Assembly: GCF_002878395.1 (NCBI RefSeq)
Contig: NC_061121.1
Coordinates: 131,857,709-131,921,708, forward strand
Direction of reading: 5' to 3'
DNA: 64,000 bases
From: Capsicum annuum
Taxonomy: Eukaryota; Streptophyta; Magnoliopsida; Solanales; Solanaceae
Shown here: piece after piece, positions 12,089 through 26,000 of the stretch
How positions within the stretch are numbered: position 1 is the first letter of the stretch
How the letters are laid out: each line of letters begins with the position of its first letter
Made by a program: the position numbers and the translations under genes
Notes under the pieces: model-generated
Databases searched by the model: none
What the model was told of the DNA's origin: nothing
Seen by the model: only the letters and a program-made list of their open reading frames with translations

Positions 12089-12902
12089 TGATGGATTCTA
12101 TGGGTCCACCGAATACAAGAGGACCTGGTCCCTAAGATATTAGTGCAGTGCAAAATGAAAGGTAAGAAGGATAATAAGAACACACCAAGTTTATGCGGAA
12201 ACCTCTTGCTCAAGGAAAGTAAAATCCATGACCTGCCATTAGGATTTTCAGACTCCACTATTCTTCAAGCAAATAAGTGATTGAAAACTCATATAATCAC
12301 CAGCTCTTGTAATAACTCTATTACAAGACAAGTGTGATAACTCTAACACATTTACAATTGACTAACTCTAGTAACAAATCCTAGGCAGCAATACCACAAA
12401 CGATGAGAACAATCACTTTACCAATTTACAAATGACTCGACCAACTAACTATAACTGCCTTGACTCGAACTAAGACTTGGACAAGCTATACATATACTAT
12501 CTTTTATAACTTGGGAGTAGATTTACAATATGAAACCAAAAAAAAATAAAAACACAACACACACAAGATTAAGATGAGCAAGCAATCAGGTCCCTTATAT
12601 AAGTTGTGTTCAAGATGACTTTTGCTTTTGAGAATTTTAATATTGATGTTTGCAAAAAATAATATATGATTCTTTTATATGATACAACAAAACCAAGGTG
12701 TCATCCTATTGGTCAAGGTTCAGCTACTCGACTGTCATGCCACCAACTTTCTACAGGAAAGTAGAACTTCCAAATATGGTCAAGCAAGTCATTATAAAGG
12801 GATAACTTCAAATGATATTGGGTCCCATAGATATTGAATAAGTTGTTTATCAGGTCCCTTATGGAATAATTTGTAGATTATCAAAATTTCAAAGGTGTAA
12901 CA
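12089..12902 (-). repeat. 5' LTR of the sirevirus-like copia element
   Basis: The LTR runs TG...CA on both strands: TGTTACACC on the minus strand at 12902 and a terminal CA next to the primer-binding site at 12089. Length is about 814 bp. It contains GGACCTGGTCC (12120-12131) and partial copies near 12590 and 12851. No second LTR copy is visible in the window. A plus-strand copia frame begins immediately after base 12902, which supports this border. The border rests on TG/CA and context, not on an LTR-LTR alignment. Confidence 0.7.
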
Positions 12903-15821
12903 TATCTCATTTTAAGGCTAATGTATTTTCTCCATCTTCGGTTAATCCTTGTGTTGTTTCATCCACTTATAGTTTTTTTGATGTTCCACATTCTACTATA
13001 TTGCTATATTGTAATAGCACTTCTCATTTGAATAAAATTGATGTTGTTTGGCATTAAAGAATAGGTCATATGCCTTTTGGAAAAACGATTACTATTCCTT
13101 ATTTACCTTGTAAATTCTCTTCTAAACAGTGTTGTTCTTGTCTCATTTGTCCTATTTCAAGACAACAAGGGCTCCTATCCTATTCCACCTCTTTGTTCCA
13201 TCTTGTCCATATTGACCTCTGGGATCTCTATCGCACCTACACCTACAATGAATTTAGATACCTTCTTACCATTGTAGATGATAAAAGTAGAATGACAAAC
13301 ACCTTTTTTCTTTTCTGTAAAAGCAATGCATTCTCTGTGATTAAGGTTTTTATTACTATGATTAACACTCAGTTTCATACTTCAATCAAAGTTATCAGAA
13401 CTAACAATACCTTTGAGCTAGGTTCTGCTTCCACCCATACTTAGTTTCTCATTTCTCTAGGCATACTCCACCAAACTTCTTGCTCTCACACACCCAATAA
13501 AATGGGGTGGTTGAAAAAAAGAATAAATATTTTTTGAAAACCTCTAGAAGATTTCTTTTTCAATCCAAGTTACCTATAAGTGTTTTCTCACTACCACCTA
13601 TTTAATGAATATGTTTCCATCTTTTTGTTGTTTTTAAACAAAACCCCTTATAAAGTTTTATATGGTCACCCTACTTATTTTTATTTAAGGTCTTTTGGGT
13701 GTCTTGTCTTGTATATGCTATAGTTTCCCTTTCTTTAAGAGACAAGCTCCAACCTAGAGTAATTTTTTCCATTTTTCTTGGCTATTATTTTTGCAAGAAA
13801 GCTTACAAACTCCTTAATATTTTCACCAAATCTATCTTCATCTCAAGGGAGGTGTCTTTTGATGAACATACCCTCCTTCCTACCTCCTCATATTCTAAGT
13901 TTTTTTCTTCTTCTCACATTTCACCTTCTCATTTTACTAAACATGTTTCCTCTTCCTCTTTAATTTCTCTTGGTTCTTCAGATGCACCTTCTCTCTTTGT
14001 TATACACCATATTTTGAGGAGGTCTACTAGGCATATTGCCCCTCCATTTTACCTCCAAAATTATTTGTGTTATTCTACATACACATTCACCATTTCTTTC
14101 TCTCATGTGGTATGCTTATGAGAACTAGTATCCTATCATCAAGTAGTGTATAATCCTACATGTCCAGATTCCATAATGAAAGAATTTTAGTTTTCAAAGG
14201 CAAATCAGACCTGGGAAATTATTTCTTTACCACCACATAAGAAAGTTATCTCATGTAAATGGGTATATAAGATTAAAATGAAAGTTAATGATAGCATTGA
14301 GAGGTATAAAGCTAGGCTTATAGTGAGAGATGTCTCCAAAGAACCCTAAGGGATTCCTCGATTCGAGCCGAAGAAGCTCATCCATTCGTTGGGTGATCCC
14401 TTGCTCTCACGCTTGAGTGTCAAGCAACTCTTATAGATAGATAGGATAGGAAGCTGATTTAGGTGATACTGAGACTTTCTATACTGTGGTGAAATTCACA
14501 ACCATCAAGGTTCTTCTTGCCTTTGTTGTCAAGAATTCTTAGATAGTATACCAACTTGATGCCAATAATGTCTTCTTATATATGAATCTTTCTGAGAAGG
14601 TATATATGAAACTTTCGCTTAGTCTCACTATTTCTTCATCTTCCTCTTCCCTCTTGTTTTTAAACTTAAGAAGTCTCTTTATGGGCTTAAGCATGCCTTC
14701 AAGTAGTGGTTTACTACACTATCTACTATTTTATTTTCTAGAGGTTACTCCTCCAGCATGAATAACTATTCTCTTTTCACTAAGTCTTTTGGTTCCTCTA
14801 TTATTTTAATTTTGTCTATGTTGATGATATTTTGCTTGCTGGTGATGATGTAGTATAAATGGATTCTTTTAAATATTTTTTTGGATTGCCAAATCAGATT
14901 TAAGAAACTTGAGGATACCCATTATTTTTTAGGCCTTAAGGTTTCCAAGGTTGCTAATGGTATTATAATTTATCAATGTAAGCTCTCCAAAGACGTACTA
15001 TCTGAATTTAGTTGTTCCTCTACAACTCTTGTTGCCACTCCATTGGATATTACTTCTAAACTTACCTTTGTATTAGGTGATTTTCTTTGGGACCCTTCCA
15101 ACTATAGAGGATTGGTTAGAAAGTTCAACTTCTTGCAACATACAAGACCCGATATCTCCCTTTTAGTACAATATCTAAGTCAGTTCTTAAATGCTCCTAG
15201 ATCTACTCATTTCTTAACTGGTTTGCATGTTTTGAGGCACTTAAACAAGTATCCTGACAAATGTATTTTATTTAATAATTCTTTATATTTTTGGCTCATG
15301 CATTCTCTTATTCTGATTGGGCTACTTACCCAACTTCTAGAAGGTCTGTCATTGCCTATTTTATCACATTGGGTGGAAGTCCATGAAATAACTTACTGTC
15401 TCCTTATCATTTACAGAAGCTAAATATAGAGCCTTGAGAAAGATTGTAGCTAAACTCACTTGGTTGGTTTGATGCTTGCTAATCTGGTGTTTCAGTTTCC
15501 TCTTTAATTTCTTTTTTCTGTGATAAAAGAGTTGCTATCAGTATTGCCAAGAGCTCTATTGCTCATGAGTGCACCAAATATATTGAGCTTGACTATTATT
15601 TTGTTCGTGAAAAGCTTGTTATTAGTTTGCTTACACTTTATCATATTGCGTTTCAGTCTCAACTTGTTGACATTTTGACGAAGCCTCTTCCTGGTGTTCA
15701 TCATCAGTTCCTTCTTTTCAAGATGGGTGTTTTCTCACCCCCTAGCTTGTTGAGGCATGTTAACATACATCATGAACTACATTCACCAGGTCCTATTGAT
15801 ACTGACCCATGCCCAGACTAA
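12903..15821 (+). pseudogene. Second Ty1-copia element, 3' half of pol only (plus strand)
   Basis: Starting directly at the neighbouring LTR edge, the plus strand encodes the following. Gag-pre-integrase and the integrase N-terminus lie at 13050-13444, with the CSCLICPISRQQ zinc part, DLWD and LLTIVDDKSR. The integrase C-terminus lies at 13699-14121, with FLGYYFCKKAYKLLN. RT (14190-14880) has WVYKIKMKVND and an intact YVDDILLAG box near 14818. The post-RT connection and RNase H (14881-15720) have DCQIRFKKLEDTHYFLGLKV, HTRPDISLLVQYLSQF and DILTKPLPGVHHQFL. Many stops and frameshifts break it, and a 104-bp foreign segment interrupts RT. The 5' LTR, gag and protease are absent, presumably left of the window because the sirevirus-like element split this copy. 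Confidence 0.88.
14346..14449. other. GC-richer insertion inside copia RT
   Basis: The RT reading frame stops at KARLIVRDVSKE (up to 14345) and resumes at ADLGDTETFYTVVKFTTIK (from 14450). The roughly 104 bases between have no counterpart in copia proteins. They are close to 50% G+C in an AT-rich neighbourhood and end in a GATAGATAGGATAGG run. The style resembles organellar, especially mitochondrial, intergenic DNA, but I cannot confirm the source. Confidence 0.6.
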
Positions 15822-17100
15822 AGCACATAACTCATTAATTATTTTGTATTGTACCTTTTTATATATAGTGTAGTTGACTTATACAGTGACAATTGATTCT
15901 TTTTTCAGTTTCTAATAAGAAGATATTTTTCTCTCTTTACTTTCTTTTTCACCGACTTCAAATTGGGTTTCCTCCATGGAATTCTTCGAGTTTTTGCTTG
16001 TTTTCTTCACAAATTGATATTTTTAAAGAGAAACTACTTTTTTTTAACTTTTGAAAAATTGCTTCTGCTATTCCCTACAAGCATTTTTTTCTCCCAAATA
16101 TTTGGCCAGACACCTTACTTTTCAGAAAAATAAGCACTTTGAGAAAAAAAAAAAGTTTGATCAAACAGTCTTATAACACATTACCGTCCAGCCAAATAAT
16201 TCGTGACCTCTTAAATGAGATAAATCACTTCTGCTAATATTACTTTTACTACTAATATTTATTTTTAATGAAAATTGGCCTTTTATTTTTAGCTATTAAT
16301 CTTACTAGTTTAACTGCACATGCCTCGCACATGTAATGTTTAATTATTTAAAATTAAATAATTTTATCTATTACGGAGATTTTTAGTGAAGTGTAAAAAG
16401 TTGAACTCACTTTTCAAAGATTCTTCATATTTTAATATAATAATATCTATCTAGGAAATTAAAATAGGAGAGAGACATTTCTAACAACTCAAAGTAAATT
16501 ATCAATGATCCTACACGTTAAGATACTTTTCTCCACTCAATCAATGTTCACCGAGGATCGAAGATCTATTACTTGAAGGAATCCACATCTAGCATGTTGC
16601 GAATCTTAAAAAGCCTCTTACGAATCTTTGTTGGAAGATGGAAGACTCCTTGCAAATATTTGGATGCGTCTTATAATCTACCACTCTTCCATGATTTTGA
16701 TAGATAAATTGTTGGTATGGTTGCTGTCATTAAAAAGTAAAGTAAATCCTAATCATGATAAGTTCCTAAAGCATAAGTTCATGTCTACAGTGTACCACAG
16801 ACAATTGAAATTAACTAAATTGATACTTTATACACATAATGTTATGGAATCTAGGGGGTTGGTAATTCCTTGATATTTTTGAAATCCAAAACTGAATACT
16901 CAAACTTTTCTTGGACAAGAACCTTAAGATAAACAGTGCAACAACATAAAATCATATGCAAAATTAAGGTAAGAGTCAAATTTAACACATATATAAAATT
17001 ACTCAATTAAAAAAAATTCAGTATGAATTCTTACCCTATCATACCTCTTAATTTTCAATAAAGCTCAAAATTTGATACTTCAAACATTTTATAATTCAAG
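15822..17100. other. AT-rich intergenic DNA, probably including copia 3' LTR remnants
   Basis: No supported gene. The first few hundred bases after the RNase H end may be the remnant of that element's 3' LTR. A stretch near 16080-16180 with TTTGGCCAGACACC and AATAAGCACTTT resembles a common plant MITE end (GTTTGGCCAAA...AAGTGCTT type), but the second end is not clear. The open frame at 16628-16873 has no recognisable domain. Confidence 0.35.
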
Positions 17101-17129
17101 CTCAAAGATTAATGGATCTCGACCCTAGC

Positions 17130-17275
17130 GTGTAACTCATCGAGATGGATTTTATACTTAAAATATTCTACAGTTCAAGAATCTTCATATAACTTATCGA
17201 GATGGATTTTATACTTAAATATTTTATAGTTTAGAGTGAATAGACATACAACTCATCAAGACAGGGTAAAGCTTA
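17130..17275 (+). repeat. Short tandem repeat, about 59-bp period
   Basis: A block containing TCGAGATGGATTTTATACTT occurs at 17140-17159 and again near 17199-17218. A third, weaker copy (CAACTCATCAAGACAGG) lies near 17250. Direct tandem arrangement. Confidence 0.7.
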
Positions 17276-17833
17276 TTTATTTAATTTTTATTGGATTCAA
17301 AATAAATAGAGGGGCTGGTGACGAAGTTTTCAATGAATTTTAGGACTCTTTGCATATATTAAACATTATATTTTTATTGTGACATAATTGTCCAGAAATA
17401 TAATTTATATAGATCTGGCATATTGCAATAAGCCGTGAGATGTTTTAAGACTTCTAACTATTTGAAACATGAATGAGTTTCGTAAGAATACAATCGAGTA
17501 ATAAGATTAATTTAATTGAATATCCCTAATTAAAAATATTTATATTTAATTATTTTTAAAAATTAAATTTATAATGAATCCTAATGGATATAAGAATGTC
17601 AAACAAAGAAAACTTAGATGAATTCCAAACCTAGAAGTAAGTATACAACAAAATTTTCATTTCTTTTCAATCAAAAGTATAATGATTATAATGTATTTTT
17701 GGTGTAAATTAATGTTAGTTCTTATATTTTGTTCTATCTATAATTAGGAATTCGTATATAATAGTTTAATTATGGAAGTTTTAATTGATTTCACACTCCT
17801 AAAACATTCTTCATTCAAAAGGAAAATTAATTA

Positions 17834-18035
17834 TTGTTCTACTATTGAAAATAAACATCTAATTATTTTTCTATAATTTAGAATTCTTTCTTTATATTTT
17901 AAATTTTAAATTTCTTATTTATTTAATGAAATATTGTTCTACTATTAAAAATAAACACCTAATTATTTTTCTATAATTTAGAATTCTTCCTTTATATTTT
18001 AAATTTCTTATTTATTTAATGATTTATATTCTTAT
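17834..18035 (+). repeat. Tandem duplication of a 100-bp AT-rich unit
   Basis: The segment beginning TGTTCTACTATTGAAAATAA at about 17834 is repeated from about 17935, with a few substitutions and an 11-base deletion (TTTTAAATTTT missing from copy two). Both copies end TTTCTTATTTATTTAATGA. Confidence 0.8.
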
Positions 18036-18357
18036 TATGTACTTAATACTTTTAGAAATTGACATTTTTAAAATTTTTCTTATTCTAACGCTTTTATATT
18101 TATTTTAAAATTTTTCAAATCTTTTTAAAATTAAATTTAGTTGATTTAAAATTTTTAAACTAATGAAAAAAATATTAATTGTCATTAGTTTTGATGACTT
18201 CTAATAAGGAAATGTTTTATCATAAATATATTTAATTAATTTTTAAATCTTAAATATTAGAAAAAAATATTGAAAAGACGATTTTGTCTAAAGTAAAGAC
18301 TTTTTAATGAAGAGTAAAAAGTTCAAACAATATACCTAAGGTACTTTACACTTTTAA

Positions 18358-18448
18358 TATATTGTAGATGTAGATATAGATGCAGATGTAGATTTAAATA
18401 TAAATATAGATATAGATATAAATATAGATATATTATAGATATAGATTA
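18358..18448 (+). repeat. GATATA-type hexanucleotide microsatellite
   Basis: Imperfect run of AGATAT/AAATAT/AGATGT hexamers over about 90 bases, ending at TATAGATATAGATT. Confidence 0.85.
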
Positions 18449-19090
18449 GCGGTTATTCAATGCTCCCTCCATTTTATTTATTATTAAATAAAAGCAATTT
18501 ATTAATATATTATTAATTAAATTTTCCTTTTTTTTATGATATTGAATAGTGACATAATAGAAAATTTTTGTTATATTATTTTTAAAAAATTTAAAAAATA
18601 AATATTTAAAAATATAAACATAATTCAAATGAAACAAATTTAAAAAATTGAAAGGAATACTTCTGTAAATCTGTGGGATACGTAAGGAAGAAATTTACAT
18701 CTTGATTTTCAAAAATTCCAAATCAACCTGATCCGCCAGGTTTGAAACACTATAACCCCAAGTATTACCTATTTTCACTATTTAACAAAGAATGACCTAT
18801 TTTTCCTTTAGATTAATTTAAAAATATATAATTTTTTTTTAATTTTTATAATATTTTAATTTTCAACTTTGCACGTTACATATTTGAAATTACAAGATTA
18901 AAAGACATTTTAATATATTTAACATAATTTTAATTTAAGGTCATAAAATTCAAAAGTATTCTTTATTTTTTTAAACTTTATGACAAATTAAATTGATTAT
19001 AAGAAAGAATTAGTTTCTAGAAGTTTCCGACGGTTCAAACCATGCTTGCTGTCTCGGCAATCTTGTTTCTTTTTCACCAAGACAAACACT
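18449..19090. other. AT-rich upstream region of GAPC
   Basis: No gene seen. The words TGCTCCCTCCATTTTATTTA at 18462-18481 resemble the start of a Stowaway-type MITE (CTCCCTCC...), but no convincing matching right end was found before 18700. The rest is a long A+T-rich run preceding the compact promoter. Confidence 0.4.
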
Positions 19091-19093
19091 ACT

Positions 19094-19143
19094 CACGTGA
19101 CACCACTCACGTGCTTCGCCCCCCCTGCTTACCCCTTTATATT
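19094..19143 (+). promoter_or_regulatory. GAPC core promoter: two G-boxes and TATA box
   Basis: Two perfect CACGTG G-boxes lie at 19094-19099 and 19108-19113, both in the context CTCACGTG and 14 bases apart. A C-rich stretch follows, then TTTATATT at 19136-19143 as TATA box. Transcription probably starts about 30 bases later, giving a leader of roughly 80-90 bases to the ATG at 19256. G-boxes bind bZIP and bHLH factors (light, sugar, stress, ABA). That this pair regulates GAPC is inferred from position. Confidence 0.7.
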
Positions 19144-19255
19144 CCCCACTACAGAACCTACACTTCTTGCAACTTACATTTGACTCTTGGTATTCTCTTA
19201 CTTTATTACAGAACCAAATTTCTTTCATTACAGTTTTCTCCCCATTTTTTCCGCC

Positions 19256-21441
<2,186 letters not shown>

Positions 21442-21738
21442 GGCTTTGATGCTGGAGAAAGGACAGCCTGTTTCGTTTTTTGTTGAATCATTGAAGTATT
21501 TAGTTTTCTGGCCGGGAGTGGTCTTCTTGTTTAGTTTAAAATGTAATGGAATAACCAGAGAGGAACCTGTGTCATGTTTGAGGAATCTTGGTCTTTTTAC
21601 CTTTGATTTGTTGTGGCAGAATGGAACTTTACTTTTTCCAATATCAATTAGTTAACCATCGCTTGGCTGTAAATTTTTATATTATGAGTGAGGTGTGTAT
21701 GTCATATTTTTGTGGGGCTTATTATTATTTGACAACAC
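21442..21738 (+). promoter_or_regulatory. GAPC 3' UTR and polyadenylation region
   Basis: A T-rich 3' UTR follows the TGA, with near-upstream-element-like A/T words (AATGTAATGGAATAA at 21540-21554, TGTAAATTTTTATATT near 21669). The segment 21574-21738 recurs in diverged form at 26628-26808. A MULE-like TIR starts at 21739, so this gene's downstream flank has been invaded. The exact cleavage site is not determinable. Confidence 0.6.
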
Positions 21739-21939
21739 AGTTCGGAACTAAAATATGCTGCGAAATTAAAAAAAATATCAATCCATGTCGTAAAAAAAGT
21801 ATTAAAATTGACTTTATCACTTTGCACAATATCTGTAGATTTTAATAAAAGGTTGATGCCCTTAAAAAAGTTGAAGTTGAGATTGGGCATTTAGATTTTA
21901 ATGGAAGATTGATGCCCTTAAAAGAGGTATTGGGCTTTT

Positions 21940-22400
21940 ATAAGTATACAATTTATATGGATTGTGCACTTATTTATTCAATATTGTGTACTTATTTAGT
22001 ATATAATTTATTTATTAATAGATATATATTTATTTTCATGGGAGAATTTACTTTTTTAAAAAATTGCACACTTTTTATTGTATAATTTATTTATTTATAG
22101 ATTGTATATTAAAAAAGTGCATAATATAATTAATTTTTTATTGTGCAGTTTTTTAGTGCACAATTCATTTATTTATATCGTTCATTTTTATGCACATTCT
22201 ATAAATAAATGGAGTGCACTAAAAAAGTGCACAATATATTAATTTTTTATTATGTATTTTTTTTAGTGTATAATTTATTTATTTATATGGTCCATTTTTA
22301 TGCACATTCTATAAATGAATGGAGTGTACTAAAACGAAAGTGCACAATCCAAAAATAATATATTATGCACAAAAGCTAACAGAAAAAATGACCAAATCTA
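21940..22400 (+). repeat. E1 left array of GTGCACT/AGTGCAC palindromic subrepeats
   Basis: Repeated units of about 110-120 bp combine TTGTGCAC or AGTGCACAAT words with TTTATTTATAGAT / ATCTATAAATAAATGG spacers. Near-duplicate copies are around 22140-22260 and 22250-22380. The words face each other and can fold into stems. Confidence 0.75.
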
Positions 22401-22511
22401 TATATAAGATAGCCTAAGTCCCAAAATCTTGAAAGTAGTGGCTAGAGTTGAAAATACAAACTTTTTGCTGAAACAACAATTAGCTTAAAAAGGCGAGATG
22501 AAAAGACTACA

Positions 22512-22622
22512 TCATTGACCCTCACCACCTGTATATGTTTCTTTTCCCTTTGATTCTTGAAGGGAGAGTTCAAAAGCACGAACCGCATCCTTATTCTCGT
22601 CTGCTGAGAATTGGTCCAAGTT
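22512..22622 (-). pseudogene. Possible captured terminal exon of an unidentified host gene
   Basis: On the minus strand a pyrimidine-rich stretch ends in TTTGTAG at 22629-22623, like a 3' splice site. It is followed by an open frame starting NLDQFSADENKDAVRAFELS and ending in GGEGQ and a TGA at 22512. It is more G+C-rich than its surroundings and unrelated to MULE or PIF proteins. The pattern (acceptor plus last exon plus stop inside a small TIR element) is what Pack-MULE capture leaves. I do not recognise the donor gene. Confidence 0.35.
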
Positions 22623-22859
22623 CTACAAAGGAGTTAATTGTGTGTCAAGGAAATGAACAAGCAAAAACTTTGAAATTTCTGTTTTCCTTACAAATTCTTA
22701 AGAAAAAGTGAATTCATTTCAAAATGGACTCTTTCCTGCGCTTCTCATCCTCAAAATAGCTGCCACCTTCCGGCCAAAACATTAGAAAACGAGGTAAAGA
22801 AAATCCCTACATTATAGCTGGTCTTAACCCAAATCATATAAAGATTATCTTTTATCCAC

Positions 22860-23082
22860 TGAATGTGGTTAAAAAAATGCACAATCGAAAAATAATATAC
22901 TGTGCATTTTTTTGTGCACAATCTATAAATAAATGGATTGTACACTAAAAAAGTGCACAATCTTTAAGAAAAAATTAAATTGGACCGTGAAATAAGTGTA
23001 TATCTATAAGTAAATAGATTGTGCACTAAATAAGTGTACAATGTTGAATAAAAAGAATTGTGCACTAAATAAGTGCACAATC
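22860..23082 (+). repeat. E1 inner palindrome cluster
   Basis: Several copies of GTGCACTAAATAAGTGCAC-type palindromes. The best is 23057-23081: arms ATTGTGCACT and AGTGCACAAT separated by AAATA. Others are near 22900, 22940 and 23020. The cluster ends where the PIF/Harbinger-like element begins. Confidence 0.8.
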
Positions 23083-23087
23083 TAGAT

Positions 23088-26000
23088 GTGTTTGGTATGA
23101 TGGAAAATATTTTCGTGAAAAATAAGTTGATTTTTTACTTATTTTCTCATGTTTTGGTTGGTGGGTGGAAAATATTTTTCTAAAAAATGTTTTTAGTTGT
23201 TTGATTGGTGAGAGAAAAAATAATTTTTGAAAAATACTGCTGAACAATTAACTAGTATATCAGGCAACTCAACATTCTGTCGGAACTAATTTAACCATAG
23301 CGAATTATACCAATATCGAGTATCAAAATATTACAAGACTCTAAAATTTAAGCAACTATTACTTACATAATTCAAGCTTCCTAATCAATTCCCACAAATG
23401 CACAAAAGAGATAAATTTGAAAGCAAATACACGATACATTATCAAAAACAAAAGAAAGGAGAGAAGTTTGGAAGCAAAAACATGATACATTATCAAAAAC
23501 AAAAGCGTGCATAATAGTTGCTTCCAAATCCTATGAAGCTAAACCAACCAATAGATGTCACTATTGGTGTTGCTTGAATCGTCCCAATCACACCTTACGA
23601 AGATTTTGATTTTTGACCATGAATGCCTTAGCTAAAGTGTCGCTTTGCACCAAATAATCAAAAGCATCACCGAGGAACTCTTCATTATAACCTTTCATTA
23701 CCATAACTTCTTCATACAACTTTGTCACATCTAGACGACTATCAACCATTCTATCGATTGCCGTTGCCACTTCTCCAAATTTTATTGATATATCACCTAC
23801 AACATCTTGCACCTCAAAAGAATGTTTTATTTTGCGACTTGCCTTGATTTGAGAAGTTTCGATTACTTGCACATCCTTTTCAATGGATGGTCCTACAAGG
23901 TCATTATTATTATCTTTCTCAGAAAAACTATCAAAATCTGTATCTTTGAATGATTTAGCACAATCTTCCCTAGCCTAATCATTTCCACACACAAGAGACA
24001 TTTCGTCAAACATTTTAATTTTTTTGTTGATGAACTTGTTATGATTGGAAAGTGCCTACAATACAAAGATTAGAGAAAATTTGGTGTCAAATTTATTTGA
24101 TTCTAATATATTAATGTAACATAAACAGTTGGGCTTAAAAATAAAATCAATGTTAAACACTTCACAGCTTCATAAAGAATCATTCACGAGATCCACACGA
24201 AAGTGACCAGGTTCGCGAGAACCCTCACTTATACCTCTAAATCCGCCCATGGTTAGGATAAAAAAGGGACACCATTTCTTGGAAGTTGTAGTTCATAATG
24301 TTGTATCAGAATAAAGTGAGTGTTGAAGTAGCCTTTTCAAGGACTTTGTGCCATGTCTGCCCTAGTTTCCTAGTATGACTAACATTAATATTCTCATATG
24401 ACACTGAGAACATTTTTTACACGAGTACCAAACTTATAGAATAGGAAGTGATGGAAATTTACAAGGTGTTGGCCTCTTTGTCAGTGTTGAACCAAATACA
24501 GGGCACCTGGTTAGTAGCAACGATCGAATGAACATGCGATGTTACCCCACTTATATTCATGAGAAGAAAGAATCATTCGCTAGAGAATAAATAGTAACAA
24601 TCACCAAATATGATCTTGAATGGCAGAATATATTGCAGCTGTTCTAATACACTAGTATAGTAGCAGAAAAAAGAAAATTCATTTGTTTCCTTTTCAGTTC
24701 AAATCAGCCATATAAGCTAAACATAGCACACTAAATTATCTTCAGCAATTTTTGACAATTACCATCTTTTAAAGCCAACAGTGGGCTAAATTAAACTGCT
24801 CAGTTTAAATCTAGAAGCATCACATCCTGCAAACAGGACATTCTTTTGTCTTTTGGTTACGAATACTGGAAGTCACAAACACCTCACTTCATTGGATGCT
24901 CATATAAATTTCATCTAAAGCTATTTCCAGGTCCTAATATATTCAAAAGATTGGAGTTGGTAATTGAATCTCAGCGAGGAAAATAAGCAATGATTAGACC
25001 CATAAATCAGAATAAGTTAGTACCAAGTATCCCATGACATTAGTTAAGATACGAATAAGCTGGTTCGGATACCAGGTTAATTAAAAAAAGTAAAAAAAGG
25101 ATATTGTTACGAAATAATACTTTGTCCTGATTACTACTAGAAGATGATTTTAGATTTAATCAGGTTAGAATTTGATGCATTTTGTTGCTGAATAAAGATT
25201 ACCAAATAAATCAGATTGGTAAAACCACTTTTTATTTTCACCAACTCTTACTTTTTTGTACAGCTACATAGGTTTGATTATGTAAAATTTGATCCATTTT
25301 CTCAATTAACGAAAGGCACGAAACAAATCAAATTGGTATAACCAATTCATGCTTTCACTAGTAACTTCTTTTTTTTTTTCGGAAATAAGGTTACGTACGT
25401 GTTATATAAACTACACCTAGTAGGTGCATTGAGGTGTGTGATAAAAAAAGCAAAATCTCAAAACGTCACTACACAGGCAAGGAGTAGAGGAATTTTATCA
25501 TATCAACTTCAATATACATTTGTCATCTTACACCAGTGTGCTAAAGTAAAGATGCATCTGTATTTGGTGTTCCTCAAGATTTCATTACACGGTTGTATGG
25601 ATCGTATTCCAAAGTGTTTCATGTCTCTCTGTTTAGATCTTTTTGTACCAGCAAAGAAGTTAACTTTTTGTTTTTCACAAATTAATGCCTCTAAAGCTCC
25701 GATAATTTTTCAAATGAAATTATAACAAATAAAACACGACTTACCATAAATGTAATCAAGATCTGTGGGATTTTAATAGTCCAAATTCAATAACATTAAC
25801 ACATCTTTGGGAAACAATATTGTTACTGGAAATATTCACAAGTCAACTTCATAAAATTGGCGTCAATTATTAAAACTAAGATACTCATATAGCTTCAGTC
25901 TAATGCTAATCGCTCAACTAACTCACAATAACTTATCAATTTTCATAGATAAGTTAACCCATATTTCAATTTTTGAGCAAAATTGAACTCAAATAAGAAA

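Noticed and set aside
16628..16873. 81-codon frame
   Set aside because: No motif, no splice context, isolated in repeat-derived DNA.
18462..18660. Possible Stowaway MITE starting CTCCCTCCATTTTATTT
   Set aside because: No acceptable right end; kept only as a remark.
25399..25725. 108-codon plus-strand frame inside the PIF/Harbinger-like element
   Set aside because: No recognisable family, and opposite in strand to the ORF1 gene; likely chance in an intron.
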